Source of the DNA: Congeria kusceri
Taxonomy: Eukaryota > Mollusca > Bivalvia > Myida > Dreissenidae
Length of the DNA: 64,000 nucleotides
Direction of reading: 5' to 3'
Assembly (NCBI GenBank): GCA_027627225.1
Contig: CM051034.1
Span: 19,195,480-19,259,479, forward strand
How positions within the stretch are numbered: the stretch's first letter is position 1; each line of letters opens with the position of its first letter. The position numbers and the translations under genes were made by a program. The notes under the pieces are model-generated. The model made no database searches. It saw only the letters and a list, made by a program, of their open reading frames with translations, and was not told where the DNA came from. Positions 11,346 through 23,349 of this stretch are shown here, piece after piece.

Positions 11346-11699
11346 AATGAGACGTGTGTTTTATTTAATTGTACCAAGTGCTCACTACCAGGTAAATATT
11401 ACAAATGACATTTGACCAAATGTCATTACAAGCGAACGTCATCGATTCATATAGCCAATTTTAACATTAATTTTGTATTTAAATGAGGCAAAACTGTTTA
11501 ATCTGGGGTAAAGCTAAACGTAATTAAACGCATGAATATTTTATAAATTTGTTATTAAATGTTGAGTTGTTGGTCTACTTGATGATGATGTATGTATAGC
11601 CTAATTGAAAATACTTGGCCTGCTCATGAATAAACGATGCTCACTTTTCTCACTTTGTAGTTTATTTGTGCTTAACCTCTAGGAACCTTGTTCTGTATT

Positions 11700-12060
11700 T
11701 GCCATTTAAATTGAGTGTCATCAATAATTCTAACACGATACTCGTTAATTTTTCATAGACAAAGAACAAAATTATCGTTGTTAAACTACCCATAAGCAAC
11801 GTAAAAAGAAGTCCCGATTCTGAGCGGAGCGTAAAACAGTAGTTCCAATTACGATTGCAAAATAAATATATATGTCAAATCATGTTAGAATCGAAATAAT
11901 TTTCGCATTATCGTTATTTATCGGTCAATAAGCATTTTTTTTGTCGTTCTTATGCGTGTCTATTTAACAACTCCGGCTAACGCCCTCCAGGTTTAAATTC
12001 TACGCATCAGAATTCCAATTCGTTTGTTTATTTGCCGATAAAAAAAAACAACGAAAAATC
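11700..12060. repeat. Nested-hairpin repeat family, copy at 11.7 kb
   Basis: It contains ATTCTGAGCGGAGCGTAAAA, AATCGAAATAATTTTCGCAT and a central stem from TTATGCGTGTCTATTTAACA through GGCTAACGCCC to CTACGCATCAGAA. It is clearly the same family as 22415-22745. Confidence 0.75.
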
Positions 12061-12069
12061 ATGATAGAA

Positions 12070-13140
12070 GATACAAGATACAAGAAGCTTTTTTTCAACG
12101 TCGGTTACATGTAACAGACAACACTAGCTCGATGAGATATGATCCGACAAACATAATGTAAAAGCATGCACATAACATATAAAAACAGCTGTAAGGGTAA
12201 GAAAGCACAGGGAGAGAAAATTAATACATGTACAAACACAATACAAAGCATGCAATCATAAGTACATCCTCATAGGAAGCACTTTTAAATCATGAAAAAC
12301 TATACGTAGTGTTCTTAAATGAAATTTCTCCATATTTTCCGTATTGATCTACTACAGAAGTGCCATACTATAAGTCGATAGATAACATTTAATCTGATGA
12401 TATATTTGAAAATGACTATTTTAGTGTTTATTGTTAAAAATTTACTTAAGCGCTGAAGTACATTAATTTGTTTTGCAGCTTTTTTACCATTTTTTAATCT
12501 TTGCATGTAAAAGTCAAGTTTGTTATCAATTTCTACTCCTAATAATTTTACATTTTCTCCACATTTAATGGTATTCCCTTCTTTTGTAAAGTTTAGAATT
12601 TTTCCCAACAGATATCGCCTAAATTTTTCTGGGTTTGGTTGGCTTGCATTTGATTGATGTTAAACCAGTTAATTAAAGTTCTACTTTCACTCTTTAGGGT
12701 TTCCTTTTGCGTTAGTGTGTGTACTAGTATATGGCACAGTATTGTCATCTGAATAGTTGTATACGGTGGATTTTTTTATGAAATATAATATTTCATTTAG
12801 GAAGATGTTGGAAATTAGGGGACCCAGGATTGATCCTTGTGGTACATCCTTTAATATTCTTGCCATTTACTGTTGATTGAACCTAACTGAACACATTGTT
12901 TCTATCTGTTAGGTGGCTCTCCATTAGATTACATGCGTACTTGTCTAATCCATAGGCTTCTAGTTTTAGTAATGCGAGGTTATGGGGCAAACAGTCGAAC
13001 GCTTTCGACAAGTCCATTAGTATGGCTCCGACGTTTTTGTTTTGGTCGAGAGCCTGTTTACAGTCCTCGACCAGCCTTAAAATGGTTGTTCGACAACCAT
13101 ATGAAGTTCGAAAGTCAGCCAAAAGGGATGAAAAATGTTA
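12070..13140 (-). pseudogene. Degraded CR1/Jockey-like LINE reverse transcriptase fragment
   Basis: Minus-strand frames encode pieces of a non-LTR reverse transcriptase in the right order. 13122-12883 gives FRTSYGCRTTILRLVEDCKQ and the palm signature GAILMDLSKAFDCLPHN. The 12.85-12.73 kb stretch gives [18 protein letters not shown] and a degraded YSDDNT (normally YADD). 12608-12315 gives GVEIDNKLDF… and a C-terminal thumb-like segment. Frameshifts and stops separate the pieces, so it is inactive. The 3' end with tail-like sequence lies at about 12070-12300. The LINE at 43.5-48.2 kb is of the same type. Confidence 0.85.
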
Positions 13141-13639
13141 TTGAGTGTTATTAATCGAACATTATTTCTTATTTATAAACTAATGAAGTACTCTAAAATG
13201 TGTATCAATATTTTGTTAAAACAATCACTCCTGACAATGGAACATTGGTCTTGATACATGTAGATGGTATCCCACTTTTAACAATGTGCATACATAGAAC
13301 TCAATATTACACATTATTTACGTTCGAGTTGATATATCATTTTTAACATTGGGTGCATATGTTAAGTTGACTTAACAACATGCGAGTTCTCAGTGGTGTG
13401 GGATATAAAGGATATTTGTTCGTTTCGGTGTGAAATCGTATTTTATTTCATTGTTTATTATAATTATTATATATTTTACATCGTAATGATGGGACATTTC
13501 TCACACATTCGTTTGTTATTCTACATTGCAAAGGGTGCTAGGTGTCGTCAATAACATTCCAAGCAGTAACTCTAGACTTTCCGCTGAACTGTAAATAATA
13601 TACATAATTATGACTGAATCAAATTAAATGGCATATATG

Positions 13640-14280
13640 GAATATTTTGGCATGTAACTGTTGTTTTAAAATTTTAATTACTGTTACAATTTTTAGACAG
13701 CATAAATAAATGTGTAACAACAGTTATATGTACAAATATACCTGCTGTTAAAACTTATAACGAAAGTAAATAAATATGAGTTGTCATAAAATTTTAACTG
13801 CGGTTACACTTTTTTTCTGATTCATTTATTAATGCAAATACGTATCTTTAAATCGATCTTATGATTTAAAAATTTAAATAATTCAAATGCAATTTTGACA
13901 AATATGCATTATATTAGAGGTGATTTAATTTGCCATACAGACTTAGAGCTTAGGTTTAGAAAAGTTAGAAAAATGTAACAGCGTTTATTGTTTTATGATG
14001 ACTACCATATTTTGTGACTGTGGGTATAAACTGTAATTGCACGTTTATTTATAAATGTAACTACACTAACATATTTATGACTGCAGTTATACAATTGTCA
14101 CTAACGTTACAACTTTATAAAAACAGTTACATCTATCTTTAGCTCTGCCATATTTTGTGGCTGTGGCTCAAATTGTAACTGCGCGTATATTTATAACTGT
14201 AACTGCACTAACATATTTACGACTGTAGTCATACAGTTGTCACTGACGTTACAACTTTATAACAACGGTAACAAATGGTA
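13640..14280. repeat. Degenerate repeats rich in GTAACTG/CAGTTAC words, including a two-copy 143-bp direct repeat
   Basis: CCATATTTTGTG(A/G)CTGTGG begins copies at 14005 and 14148, which stay aligned to about 14130 and 14272. Words such as ACAGTTA and TAACTG occur in both orientations across the whole region. No coding content was seen. Confidence 0.7.
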
Positions 14281-14774
14281 CGCCATACTTGTCTCGGACG
14301 TGACAATACACCAGGCAGTGTGCTGGCAGTGTATTAAAGGCACACAATGAGAGAGACAATTAACAAATTACAATGGTTGACATATTCATGCCATTGAACA
14401 GAAGTTCACATAGCTGTACTTGCCTTGCATTGTTATCTAGGTCGCACGATTCAATGCTGTTGTCATTTGTTTAAATAAGCAGTTTTCAGGGATACAAAAA
14501 TGTTACTTATAAAAATCATAACATGGCGCACCCCTTGGAACTTATGGAATTAAGTATATTAATTATATGAGTAATGTTGCATTTAAAATTAAACAAACAT
14601 AATGCTAGATTGCCGTGACTTGTGTTTATGTTTTTTTTTTAATTTATTGTCAGATATCTACACTCCCAGGTGCATGCTCTCATAAAGGGAAATTTAATAA
14701 ACAATTCGTGACGAACACTAATCGCAAAAAACATACAAAGTAAAAAAAATAAAATAAAAACCAAGTAAATATAA

Positions 14775-14940
14775 AAAGTGTATTCGAAGGGGCTGAAACC
14801 GCATTAAATTGCGCTTTAATGACGCTTGAAATGTAAACAGTAAAGCTGAATTAAAACCAATTTAATGTAAATCTGTAATCGAAGGAGCTGTAACTGTGTT
14901 CAGTTGTGTTTTAATGACGCTTGTAATGTAAACATAAAAG
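14775..14940. repeat. Two-copy direct repeat (~98 bp)
   Basis: TCGAAGGGGCTGAAACCG… and TCGAAGGAGCTGTAACTG… each lead into TTTTAATGACGCTTG(A/T)AATG and TAAACA, about 98 bp apart. Confidence 0.7.
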
Positions 14941-15530
14941 AAATTATTTAAAAACCGCACCGACGTAGTTACTCATTAAAGTAGATAAATACAACCGGTC
15001 CAACAATACACAATATACAAATACATGTACACAATTTTGAATTATGTTGTTGCTTCTAAAACGAGATTCATCAAGTTTATTTCAAATAAAATGTCGCATT
15101 TGATTACAGATTAGGTCAATGATGAACCTTTCATTCTATATATTATCGTCAAGGTCAGTGTATGATCGGTTTTTTCGGTGCTATGAGTTAACAAATACAT
15201 GTGAACTTGTAACAGCAACGCATGACAACACGTATGCTTTATTGTATTAAATAATTGAACAGACTCGATGGCAATTATTGTTTGTTGAAGCGTTACAAAT
15301 GGCATGTAGTTGATCCTCTTGACATGTTTATATTTGCCCTCAACGGTTTGGTCGGAGTCAATACGTCATATTGTACATTTTCAAACATAAAAGTGCAGTG
15401 TGCTTATGCGCACAATATACTCCTAAACATGAAAATGTATCGATTTTTTTAAACAAATACATATGCAAATGATACGATTTCGTTTCATCTAGTCACAGCA
15501 AGGTACTCTGCTGATACTTCGGTTAGCCTT

Positions 15531-15580
15531 GACAGACAGACAGACAGACAGACAGCCAGACAGCCAGACAGCCAGACAGC

Positions 15581-15615
<35 letters not shown>

Positions 15616-15637
15616 ACAGACAGACAGACAGACAGAC
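15531..15637. repeat. Tetranucleotide microsatellite (CAGA/CAGC/CAGG)n
   Basis: Perfect CAGA units, then CAGACAGC alternation, then CAGG units, then CAGA again: a compound array of about 27 tetramers. The Cys/Leu-rich antisense frame (VCLSVCLPACLP) is an artefact of this array. Confidence 0.95.
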
Positions 15638-16164
15638 TTGAATAGATGGAAGTTATAGTGTATAGTAACCTAGGATAGCCCATGAAAGCTTAAAGCTTAT
15701 TTCCGATGGGGTCCTTGGATGTGCATGCTATTTTGTTTGTAAAGGTTAAAACAGGGCCAATAAACAAATGGTTAGTTTGCTGAGGATCCGTCAGAACTAA
15801 GACACTTTTTACGCATTCTTTATTATGTGGATATAAGGCAGTTTTAATCGTTGGCGGAGGTCTGCGTTTTCTGGTTTGTTATCGAATAGAAAGTTGTATA
15901 TTACACTATTGTAGTAAGTTTTAATTCGAATTGTGACTCTACTAGGTAATATTTATTTTAATTTGCCACACTACAGATTTTTTATGAGAATAGATTGAAG
16001 CTTAGTGCGCCTTTCATGCGGCAAGATTATGCTTCTAGTTTTATGTTATACTTTAAGTTTTTAACTTAATATGTGTATGTTCTTTTTTAATTTCATGTAT
16101 ATTAAGACAAAGATCTGGTGTACTAGATTTTTGACAGAATAGAGAAAACACGACGCCTGCTGGA

Positions 16165-16632
16165 CTGACGCCAAATCAAGGTTTCAGTTTTCTAGGAAAC
16201 ATGGGTCACAAATCAAGGTTTCAATTATATGAAATATGGGTCCCAAATCAAGGTTTCTAATCTAACCAATATGGGTCTCAAATCAAGGTTTCGTTTTAGG
16301 AAATATGGGTCCCAAATCAAGGTTCAGTTCTATGAAATATGGGTCCCAAATCAAGGTTTCAATTCTAACCAATATGGGTCCCAAATCAAGGTTTCAGTTC
16401 TACGAAATATGGGTCCCAAATCGTGGTTTCATTTCTAAGAAATATGGGTCCCAAAATCAAGGTTTCAGTTTTATGAAATATGGGTCCTATATCAAAGTTT
16501 CAGTTCAATGAAATATTGGTTCCAAATCACGGTTTCAGTTCTAAGAAAAATGGGTCCCAAATCAAGATTCTGTGAAATATGGGTCCCAAATCAAGGTTTC
16601 AGTTCTACGAAATATGGGTCCCAAATCAAGGT
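16165..16632. repeat. 35-bp minisatellite, about 13 copies
   Basis: The unit is AATATGGGTCCCAAATCAAG plus GTTTCAGTTCTATGA, with small indels between copies. The frames reading YGSQIKVS / MGPKSRF are by-products; they shift between copies and have no flanking coding signal. Confidence 0.93.
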
Positions 16633-16639
16633 TTAGTTC

Positions 16640-18990
16640 TAAATAAATAAAGTATGTCAATGTTATTGTATGTTTCACGAACAATTTCGTAACTACGCTG
16701 TTATCATATTGCCATCAAAAAAAAAAATCCGAACTCTGATTGTTTGGATGTTTTACATCAATTGGAAGATTCTTGCGAAAGCCAAGCACCAAAGAACACA
16801 ATGGAGGCTTTCTAGGCTCTTATGTGACACAATGTCAATTTGTTTGTCAATTTGTTTGTCATATAACGTGAAGCTAAGGAACATAGTTTTAATTGAACCT
16901 CTGGAGCCCTTTAGAAGAGTTGATTCGTTTTGAAATTAAACAGGATATGTAATTCAATACATCTTTCCAGTAGACAACTATATGATTTTAAAGCCTTCGT
17001 TGATCTTTTGTAATCTATGAACATAGTATATATTTGTCGAACTCAATTGATTCATGGTGTTTATTTCTAAGGTTTGTATAGGATATAATATACATATGGT
17101 ATGGTGACACGAGTTATAATCGTCTGTTTTGTGTGTGTTATTTTGCCTGTTTTTTTTTTATATTACCGCGTTGTCTACATTGTAGAACTGGCAACAGACA
17201 AAAGACATTGAGCATACACAAACGATTTAAACTGGGGTCACCGACCTCAAACTTTCAATGTACTGTGTTGGCAGTTAAAACTGATAAACTGGCAACGAAA
17301 TTAACACCTGAGCCGGAACAAATTACAACACATGTAAATTTACATAAACATTAACATCATAGCGTTGAACTATATAAAAATTGAATATTTATATTTGTTT
17401 AAGCATATATAGTATAATGAAACTCCTTCCCTTCATCAGAAACACCACGCTATACCTGGGCCCATTTTCACAAAGCTTCGTAGAGAAAACTTCAGTGAAT
17501 TTCATAAATTCGCAAAACTATGTATAAATATGACTGTTTGAAGTATATGTCGTATTACATTGAAATGTTTTAAACTAGTAAATATTGCTAAGATATATGG
17601 TACTTACAATTTTTAAAACAGAAATCATCGAATTTCATCTAAAAATGTATCTGAAATGTTCAAGGACGTGTAATTTAAGATTTCCGTTGGGAGCTTCGTG
17701 AATACCAGCCCTGGGCAAGTATATCATAAAGACCCCATGTATACATTGTCTTGCCCATAACAGGCCCATATGTATCGCATTCCAGTGACTTACAACTTAA
17801 TAATTCGAATGTTGAAATCTCACCTAAAGGCCCTGTCATGAATTTGAGCTTCGAGTTTTGTTGGAGTCCTGGAGAATTATAACTCGCCGAGATGTGGACG
17901 AGTTGGTCGCGGAATTGTTTCAAGACGACATTTGCTCGAGTTCTCTTCAACCTTGACACGACATTGACACGTTAGAAATGCGATAATCATATTTTATCAC
18001 AAGTTCAGTCGGGATATGCGTACAAAATCTTTTCGACAATCGAAGGCTTGTCTTCGAGAATGTACGAGTGCGGACGAGTCTCTACGACTTGTGAGGAAAT
18101 GAGCACGAGTTTCTGACGACATATTACGAGAAACGGAAGAGCAGATTTATTTGGCAAATCTCCCAAACTCGTAACAAACTCGTGTTATGTCGTAGAATGA
18201 TAATATACGGCGAAACGATACGACGAGGGAATACATGTCTACGTACGTGTTCGCGTGTGTTTGAGAGTGCGCGAGATTCCTTCGACATGTCTTCGACACG
18301 TGTACGAGAATAAAAAGTCACCGAGAATCGGTGAAAATTTTAAACGATTTGTATTCTTGCCGTTACTTGTCAAATTCTGGCGACATGAAAAGAGATAAGA
18401 AGACAACTCGCCAGAACCCGTAGCTCAAAAATCGCCACAGTTTGACAGGGTCTTAAGCGTCGACCAGCAGGTGGGGAATAATAAACATTTAATAAAATAC
18501 CAACGAGTATCAACAACATCACTCGACTGAAATACCGGTAATTAGTATTGTCTAACAGATTTATATAAGAAATATCACGTAATGACTGCGTAAGAGCAAT
18601 ATATAACGACTCCATGACTAAATTGATATTGGTTCCATTTAATAAAAAAGTATAAAAAAAATACGAAATACACATTTATATCAAGATAGTTACATTCACG
18701 CAACTGCTCTTACGTAAAATTGAATCACAACTATACTTATAAATTGTACATTTGGTTTACAGGAAATTGCTTTGTACCAAGAGTGTACCTGGACCGAATT
18801 CGACGCACGGTGAGAATAGAGTTGGGCTAGGTACGCCCTTGTCCAGTACGATATGTGCTCAAAACACTGAATTGAAAATACATTCACGTTCTTGTATAGT
18901 AACTATAGTCACCTACATGTGATGCAAATATTTATAGTAACGTAATATACCACTGACAGAATATATGTATTTGTATAACCTTTTTGCATA
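16640..18990. other. Intergenic stretch; CpG-bearing repeat-like sequence near 18.0-18.4 kb
   Basis: No gene was recognised. Near 17457 there is CCTGGGCCCATTTTCACAAA, matching the start of the GGGCCC-terminated MITE at 51181. From about 17880 to 18420 the words ACGAG, CTCGT and TCGAC recur in both orientations, which suggests an old unclassified repeat. Confidence 0.4.
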
Positions 18991-19046
18991 ATATGAATTA
19001 AAGTGCTAGCAAAATACTGAAGCCCATTATCAAGGCTATGATAATT

Positions 19047-19283
19047 GAGGCGAGTCGTGAGAAAAACAGTCTTAATACATGTGCGTAAAGTGTCGTCCGG
19101 ATCCTAATCTAGGACGGCACTTTCCGCCTACAGTGGATTTATGTTTAGAAGAGACTTTCTTGAAACAGAAAATATCATAAAAGCGGAAAGTCCCGTCCTG
19201 TATTAGCCTGTGCGGACCGCACAGGCTGATCCGGGACGACACTTTACGCACATGCATTAAGACCGGTTTTCCACGACGCGGCC
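19047..19283. mobile_element. M1-family MITE (copy 3), absent from the paralogous site
   Basis: Ends GAGGCGAGTCGTGAG and CCACGACGCGGCCC, with internal ATTAGCCTGTGCGGACCGCA. The matching position in copy B (about 35040) reads straight through without the element, so the insertion postdates the duplication. Confidence 0.87.
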
Positions 19284-19646
19284 CATTAATAAACAATTAC
19301 CATCTCTTTTCTTCTTTTATAAACGACGCTTGCCCATTTTGTTTCTCCATGATCATGAGGGGCACATGGAGTCTGCCTAATGCGTTACCATTTATCGAAA
19401 TTGACACAAGTCATTGAATTTTTAAACTTTCAAATGTGTGTTTTCATTGATGATGTTGACAGACGTTGCTATTTTCATTTACTAATTTTTCAACTGCACT
19501 GACTTTAAACACAAAAGGCTTGTAAATAGTGCCAGTCGTAAAAGCCGGACACATAGATTTGTACATTTGTGGTTTTATAGTATAAAAGTCTTTTCAAATG
19601 CCAACAGCTTTAACCGGACCACAGGATGGGCTGGAAGGGAATAATT

Positions 19647-19671
19647 CAGGCGTGTCGTGGAGAGACCATAA
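19647..19671. mobile_element. M1 MITE terminal fragment
   Basis: CAGGCGTGTCGTGGAGAGAC matches the M1 terminus, but nothing of the rest follows. Confidence 0.55.
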
Positions 19672-20787
19672 GGTGACTGCAGTGTATACACATTACAATA
19701 AACTATAGTTTTCTATTGCATGCAATGAACATTTGATTTCTGCACATACGGTTTGTGATTGTTTATGTGAAATCTGTACTTGGTGACAGTAGCTAAAGCG
19801 TAAATCGCACTCGTATCCGCTAAAATGTGACGTTTGCTGGAATTTGAAAATACAACAACATTGCGCTGGTGACAATAAATGGCGGTGTCCTAGTTTAGTC
19901 TAGTTCATACATGCTTCAAATTGCTATTATTTAGCCAACCACAACAATGTTTCCAATATTAGATATTGATTTGTAAACCAAAACATCTTTCAACACAACA
20001 TGCTTTTTACTTAACTTTTTTTTTCCAAATAATGCAATCAAAATATTCTACGCATGTTCTGTTATACTAATGCTTCAAAGTTGTTGACTTTACGATAGTA
20101 CCATATTAGTAGTGTGCGCGGGTGCACAGAAACTTGAAGCAAGATAAAGTCAAGTACAAGAATGACAGTAGTTTTCTGGCCTTTTATTGTTCTTTTCGTA
20201 TGTTCTGGTTCATGCAATACAGAAAGGTCACGGTGATGTTGGATTTGATCGTGTGAGTGTCATTTGAATTATTTATCTGTTCCAGTTAGTCGATTGTTTC
20301 CCAATTTGGAATGCATCATTGCCCTTTCATCCGATTCAAACAACACAATAAATTGACTTCAAAGCTTAAGTGTTTGGGTTTAAATGAATGAAGTAGGATA
20401 GCAGGCTGGGTGTCATATTTCACGTCACCGTCTACACCAATATTTCTCAGAAAGGATTTACAAAGCGGTCCTTAAAAACATTGACATCAATAATGCATTG
20501 CACAAAGTACATGTACTGTTTTGTGTTTATGCTTATGTGACTGTTGATCGAAGTCATCTGACAATAAATCGTGTTTGATGGTGTGATCAGCAAATGCCAT
20601 CCAGTTATATATGAATTTTGCTACAGTTACAATTTGGAATCTCTCAGGCAATAGTTAAGTGATGGTATTAAAAACTGAAATTACATTTTAATGAATAATA
20701 ATTAATGTGTTGCTTACGCAGAACATACAAATTGCTTTGTCAAATTGTACGCGATATCGTTCCCTCCGTAACATCAGCCCCTCCGTA

Positions 20788-20967
20788 TACGTGGCCATTC
20801 TCCCCCTACCTCTGATTCAAGTAGGGCAGTTGTCAGTTTCTGGCATAAGTATTTGCACTTAGTACTGGTAAAGCTTCTCCAGGAAAACTGTGAGTAGGTT
20901 AACTGACCGCCGTGATATGACTGAAATAGTATTAAAACGGCGAAAAATCTAAACAAACAAACAAACA
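20788..20967 (+). mobile_element. tRNA-SINE fragment lacking its tRNA head
   Basis: Body and tail of the SINE at 40806-41098: GTGGCCATTCTCCCCCTACC, GATTCAAGTAGGGCAGTTGT, GTTAACTGACCGCCGTGATA, then the (AAAC)n tail. The 5' tRNA-like part is missing. Confidence 0.85.
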
Positions 20968-21888
20968 TGGGTTTTTCGTCCTTTAATGCAGCGAAATTGT
21001 ATGTAAAGATAAACTGATAAAGATAATATGTATGTACAGTTTCAGACCAGACAAATAACAATTAGATCTTAGTTTAGCAACACTGTATAGCGATTTAACA
21101 TTGCCTGTTTTCAGTTAAGGCCAGTTTAAACCGAACTTAACCAGGGCTTGATAGATACAATTGATTTTGAAGTCATTTTTCTAAACAAACAAAAAGGGCT
21201 TGATGGCATTATCAATAACGACCGGTGTTAATAGTATTTAGAACATTTAGTTGTCCTCAAATAAATCAATGAATATTCGACAGACCAAACATCCCTTTTC
21301 TTCATGTCATACGTACGTGTACTAGCTAAAATGAAACCAGAGAACACTGCAAAACATTAGAATTGATGTTACCGGTATAAATTAATATTATTGCTGTTGA
21401 TGTATTTGTTTTTTGTCCAAACACATATGATTTGTTGCTACATGATTGCATTAATGCTACAGTAGATTTCAGATGATATCATCACGCACAGGTGACCGTA
21501 TCATGTTTAATGCATGTCAAGTACATTTATCAATTAATTTAAAAAGCATGATACATTCTTGGCAAGATTGTTTTTGCGCCTACAACACATACACATTAAA
21601 GTGACAAATATAAGGGTGTTTGTTACGGTATGGTTAACTTTTATGCCGTTTATTCACTGCTGCTAATTTAGGACTACACATCGTAAAAGTATAACAAACG
21701 TTCTCTTCTCTGTTTTCCATCTCTTCAACATTATGAATTGATATTATATAACGATCACACCTGCAGTCATTGAAAGCAAATGCAATGCACTCACAACATA
21801 TATTATATTTGCTTATAATGTATTTTCTAAAATTTTGTTGAAATATGGTTAATGAAATGAGTTTTAGAATACCAGCGAATGATAACCC

Positions 21889-21920
21889 GATCATTTCACT
21901 CTAGGTCGAGTGAAATGATA
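21889..21920. repeat. Short perfect hairpin
   Basis: ATCATTTCACTC and GAGTGAAATGAT are separated by TAGGTC. A third half-site, TGATCATTTCACACTTGG, follows at about 21927. Confidence 0.7.
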
Positions 21921-22251
21921 GTGTTTGATCATTTCACACTTGGTTATATAGAACTACTTTTAACTTTGTTTTTATGTATATTTTTTGAAAGTATGTGAAT
22001 ACCCTAATCGTCAGTGTAAACATCGGCCTTTTTAAACAACAGAAAACACATACTAACATTATATACAAAGATAATTAAGCGACAACGACGCAGTAAGCGT
22101 GGCACTATTTTCCAGCCACAACAGTGATAGGCAATTTTGGAATCATAATAACGTCATATTTAAGACGTCGTAATACACACAACTTGTGACGCTTCAGCAT
22201 ATCTTGCGCATTTTTCTTATTTATCTTTCAAAAGCATGAAATAAAAAGAAA

Positions 22252-22403
22252 ATTTGTTTAGTGCAGTGTAAGATCGTTTTTTTATATTTCATTCGTGTTC
22301 ATAGAAACTAGATTTTTTAACTCGTGGCTGCGCCACTCGTGAAAATATTGTTTCCATGACTACTCATGAAATAAAATCCGATCTTACACTGCATTAAACA
22401 AAT
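22252..22403. repeat. 152-bp palindromic element
   Basis: Arms ATTTGTTTAGTGCAGTGTAA and TTACACTGCATTAAACAAAT, with an inner stem ACTCGTGGCTGCGCCACTCG. It is absent from copy B at the corresponding place. Confidence 0.75.
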
Positions 22404-22414
22404 ATCCTCTATAT

Positions 22415-22745
22415 TTTTCATTCTTGCATAATACTCGCTAATTTCTGTATAGACAAAGAACACAATGATCGCTGTTAAATAACCCAGTAAACAACGCAAA
22501 AAAGTAGTTCCGATTCTGAGCGGAGCATAGTAAACAGTAGTTCCAATTACAATTTGCAATACTTATTGTAAAATCATTTAAGAATCGAAATAATTTTCAT
22601 AGTATCGTTGTTATGAGCCAATAAACAACTATTTGTCGTTCTGATGCGTGGCTATTAAACAACTCGGGCTAACGCCCTAGCGGTTAATTTCTACGCATCA
22701 GAACTCCAAATCGTTGTTTACTGGCCGATAAACAACGATTTATCG
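22415..22745. repeat. Nested-hairpin repeat family, best copy
   Basis: It contains ATTCTGAGCGGAGCATAGTA and then three concentric stems: outer AATAAACAAC…GTTGTTTAC/GATAAACAACG, middle GTTCTGATGCGTGGC…CTACGCATCAGAAC, and inner GGGCTAACGCCC. Other copies lie at 2341, 11700, 57735 and (diverged) 62870. Confidence 0.8.
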
Positions 22746-23214
22746 AAAATTATTTCTGAAATGAATCATTTCAACACACTGTAGCGGAAATATCTGCGAT
22801 ATGTGGTAATGTGGGATCGTACATTATTTTAGCTTAATCAAGCTATACTCCTACTACAAATAATTGTTCAGAACTACGGTTTGAAATATTGCTCAAATTG
22901 CAGCTATTACATATTTGTTTACAGAATGTAAATAATATTCTCGATAATTGCATTTCTTTATCACCACAAATAAACACCTGACAAAATAGCAGCCACTTCC
23001 ATAAACCATTAATTGCATGTTTTTCCATGTACAATGGCACACAAGTACCACTCACTTAAAAAGAGCTTATCAATAGATTTGCAAAAAGGTTCGCACTATC
23101 CAAAACTTTTTCACAGATTTCAAATAAAAATGAAATTATATGCAGTATATATAAAGTGTTACTCGGCAAGGAAGCCTGGGAAAAATTGTTATAATAGTTG
23201 ATTTATATTATATA

Positions 23215-23349
23215 AATATTGACCTCCTTGAGGGTGACAGTGCGTATTGTCAACCCGAGGCAAGACTGTCGAACGAGGCTTTAGCCGATGTCGACAGTGT
23301 TTGTCGAGGGTTGACGAGACGCACTGTCACCCTCAAGGAAGTCAATATT
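23215..23349. repeat. Palindromic element with AATATTGAC ends
   Basis: Arms CTCCTTGAGGGTGACAGTGC and GCACTGTCACCCTCAAGGAA, extended by AATATTGAC/GTCAATATT. The loop carries a second TCGACAGT-type stem. It has the same plan as 29524-29626. Confidence 0.85.

Noticed and set aside
15489..15683. Cys/Leu/Pro-rich antisense frame
   Set aside because: Translation of the CAGA/CAGG microsatellite.
16229..16511. Two overlapping plus-strand frames with YGSQIKV repeats
   Set aside because: Products of the 35-bp minisatellite; the frame changes with unit-length variation.
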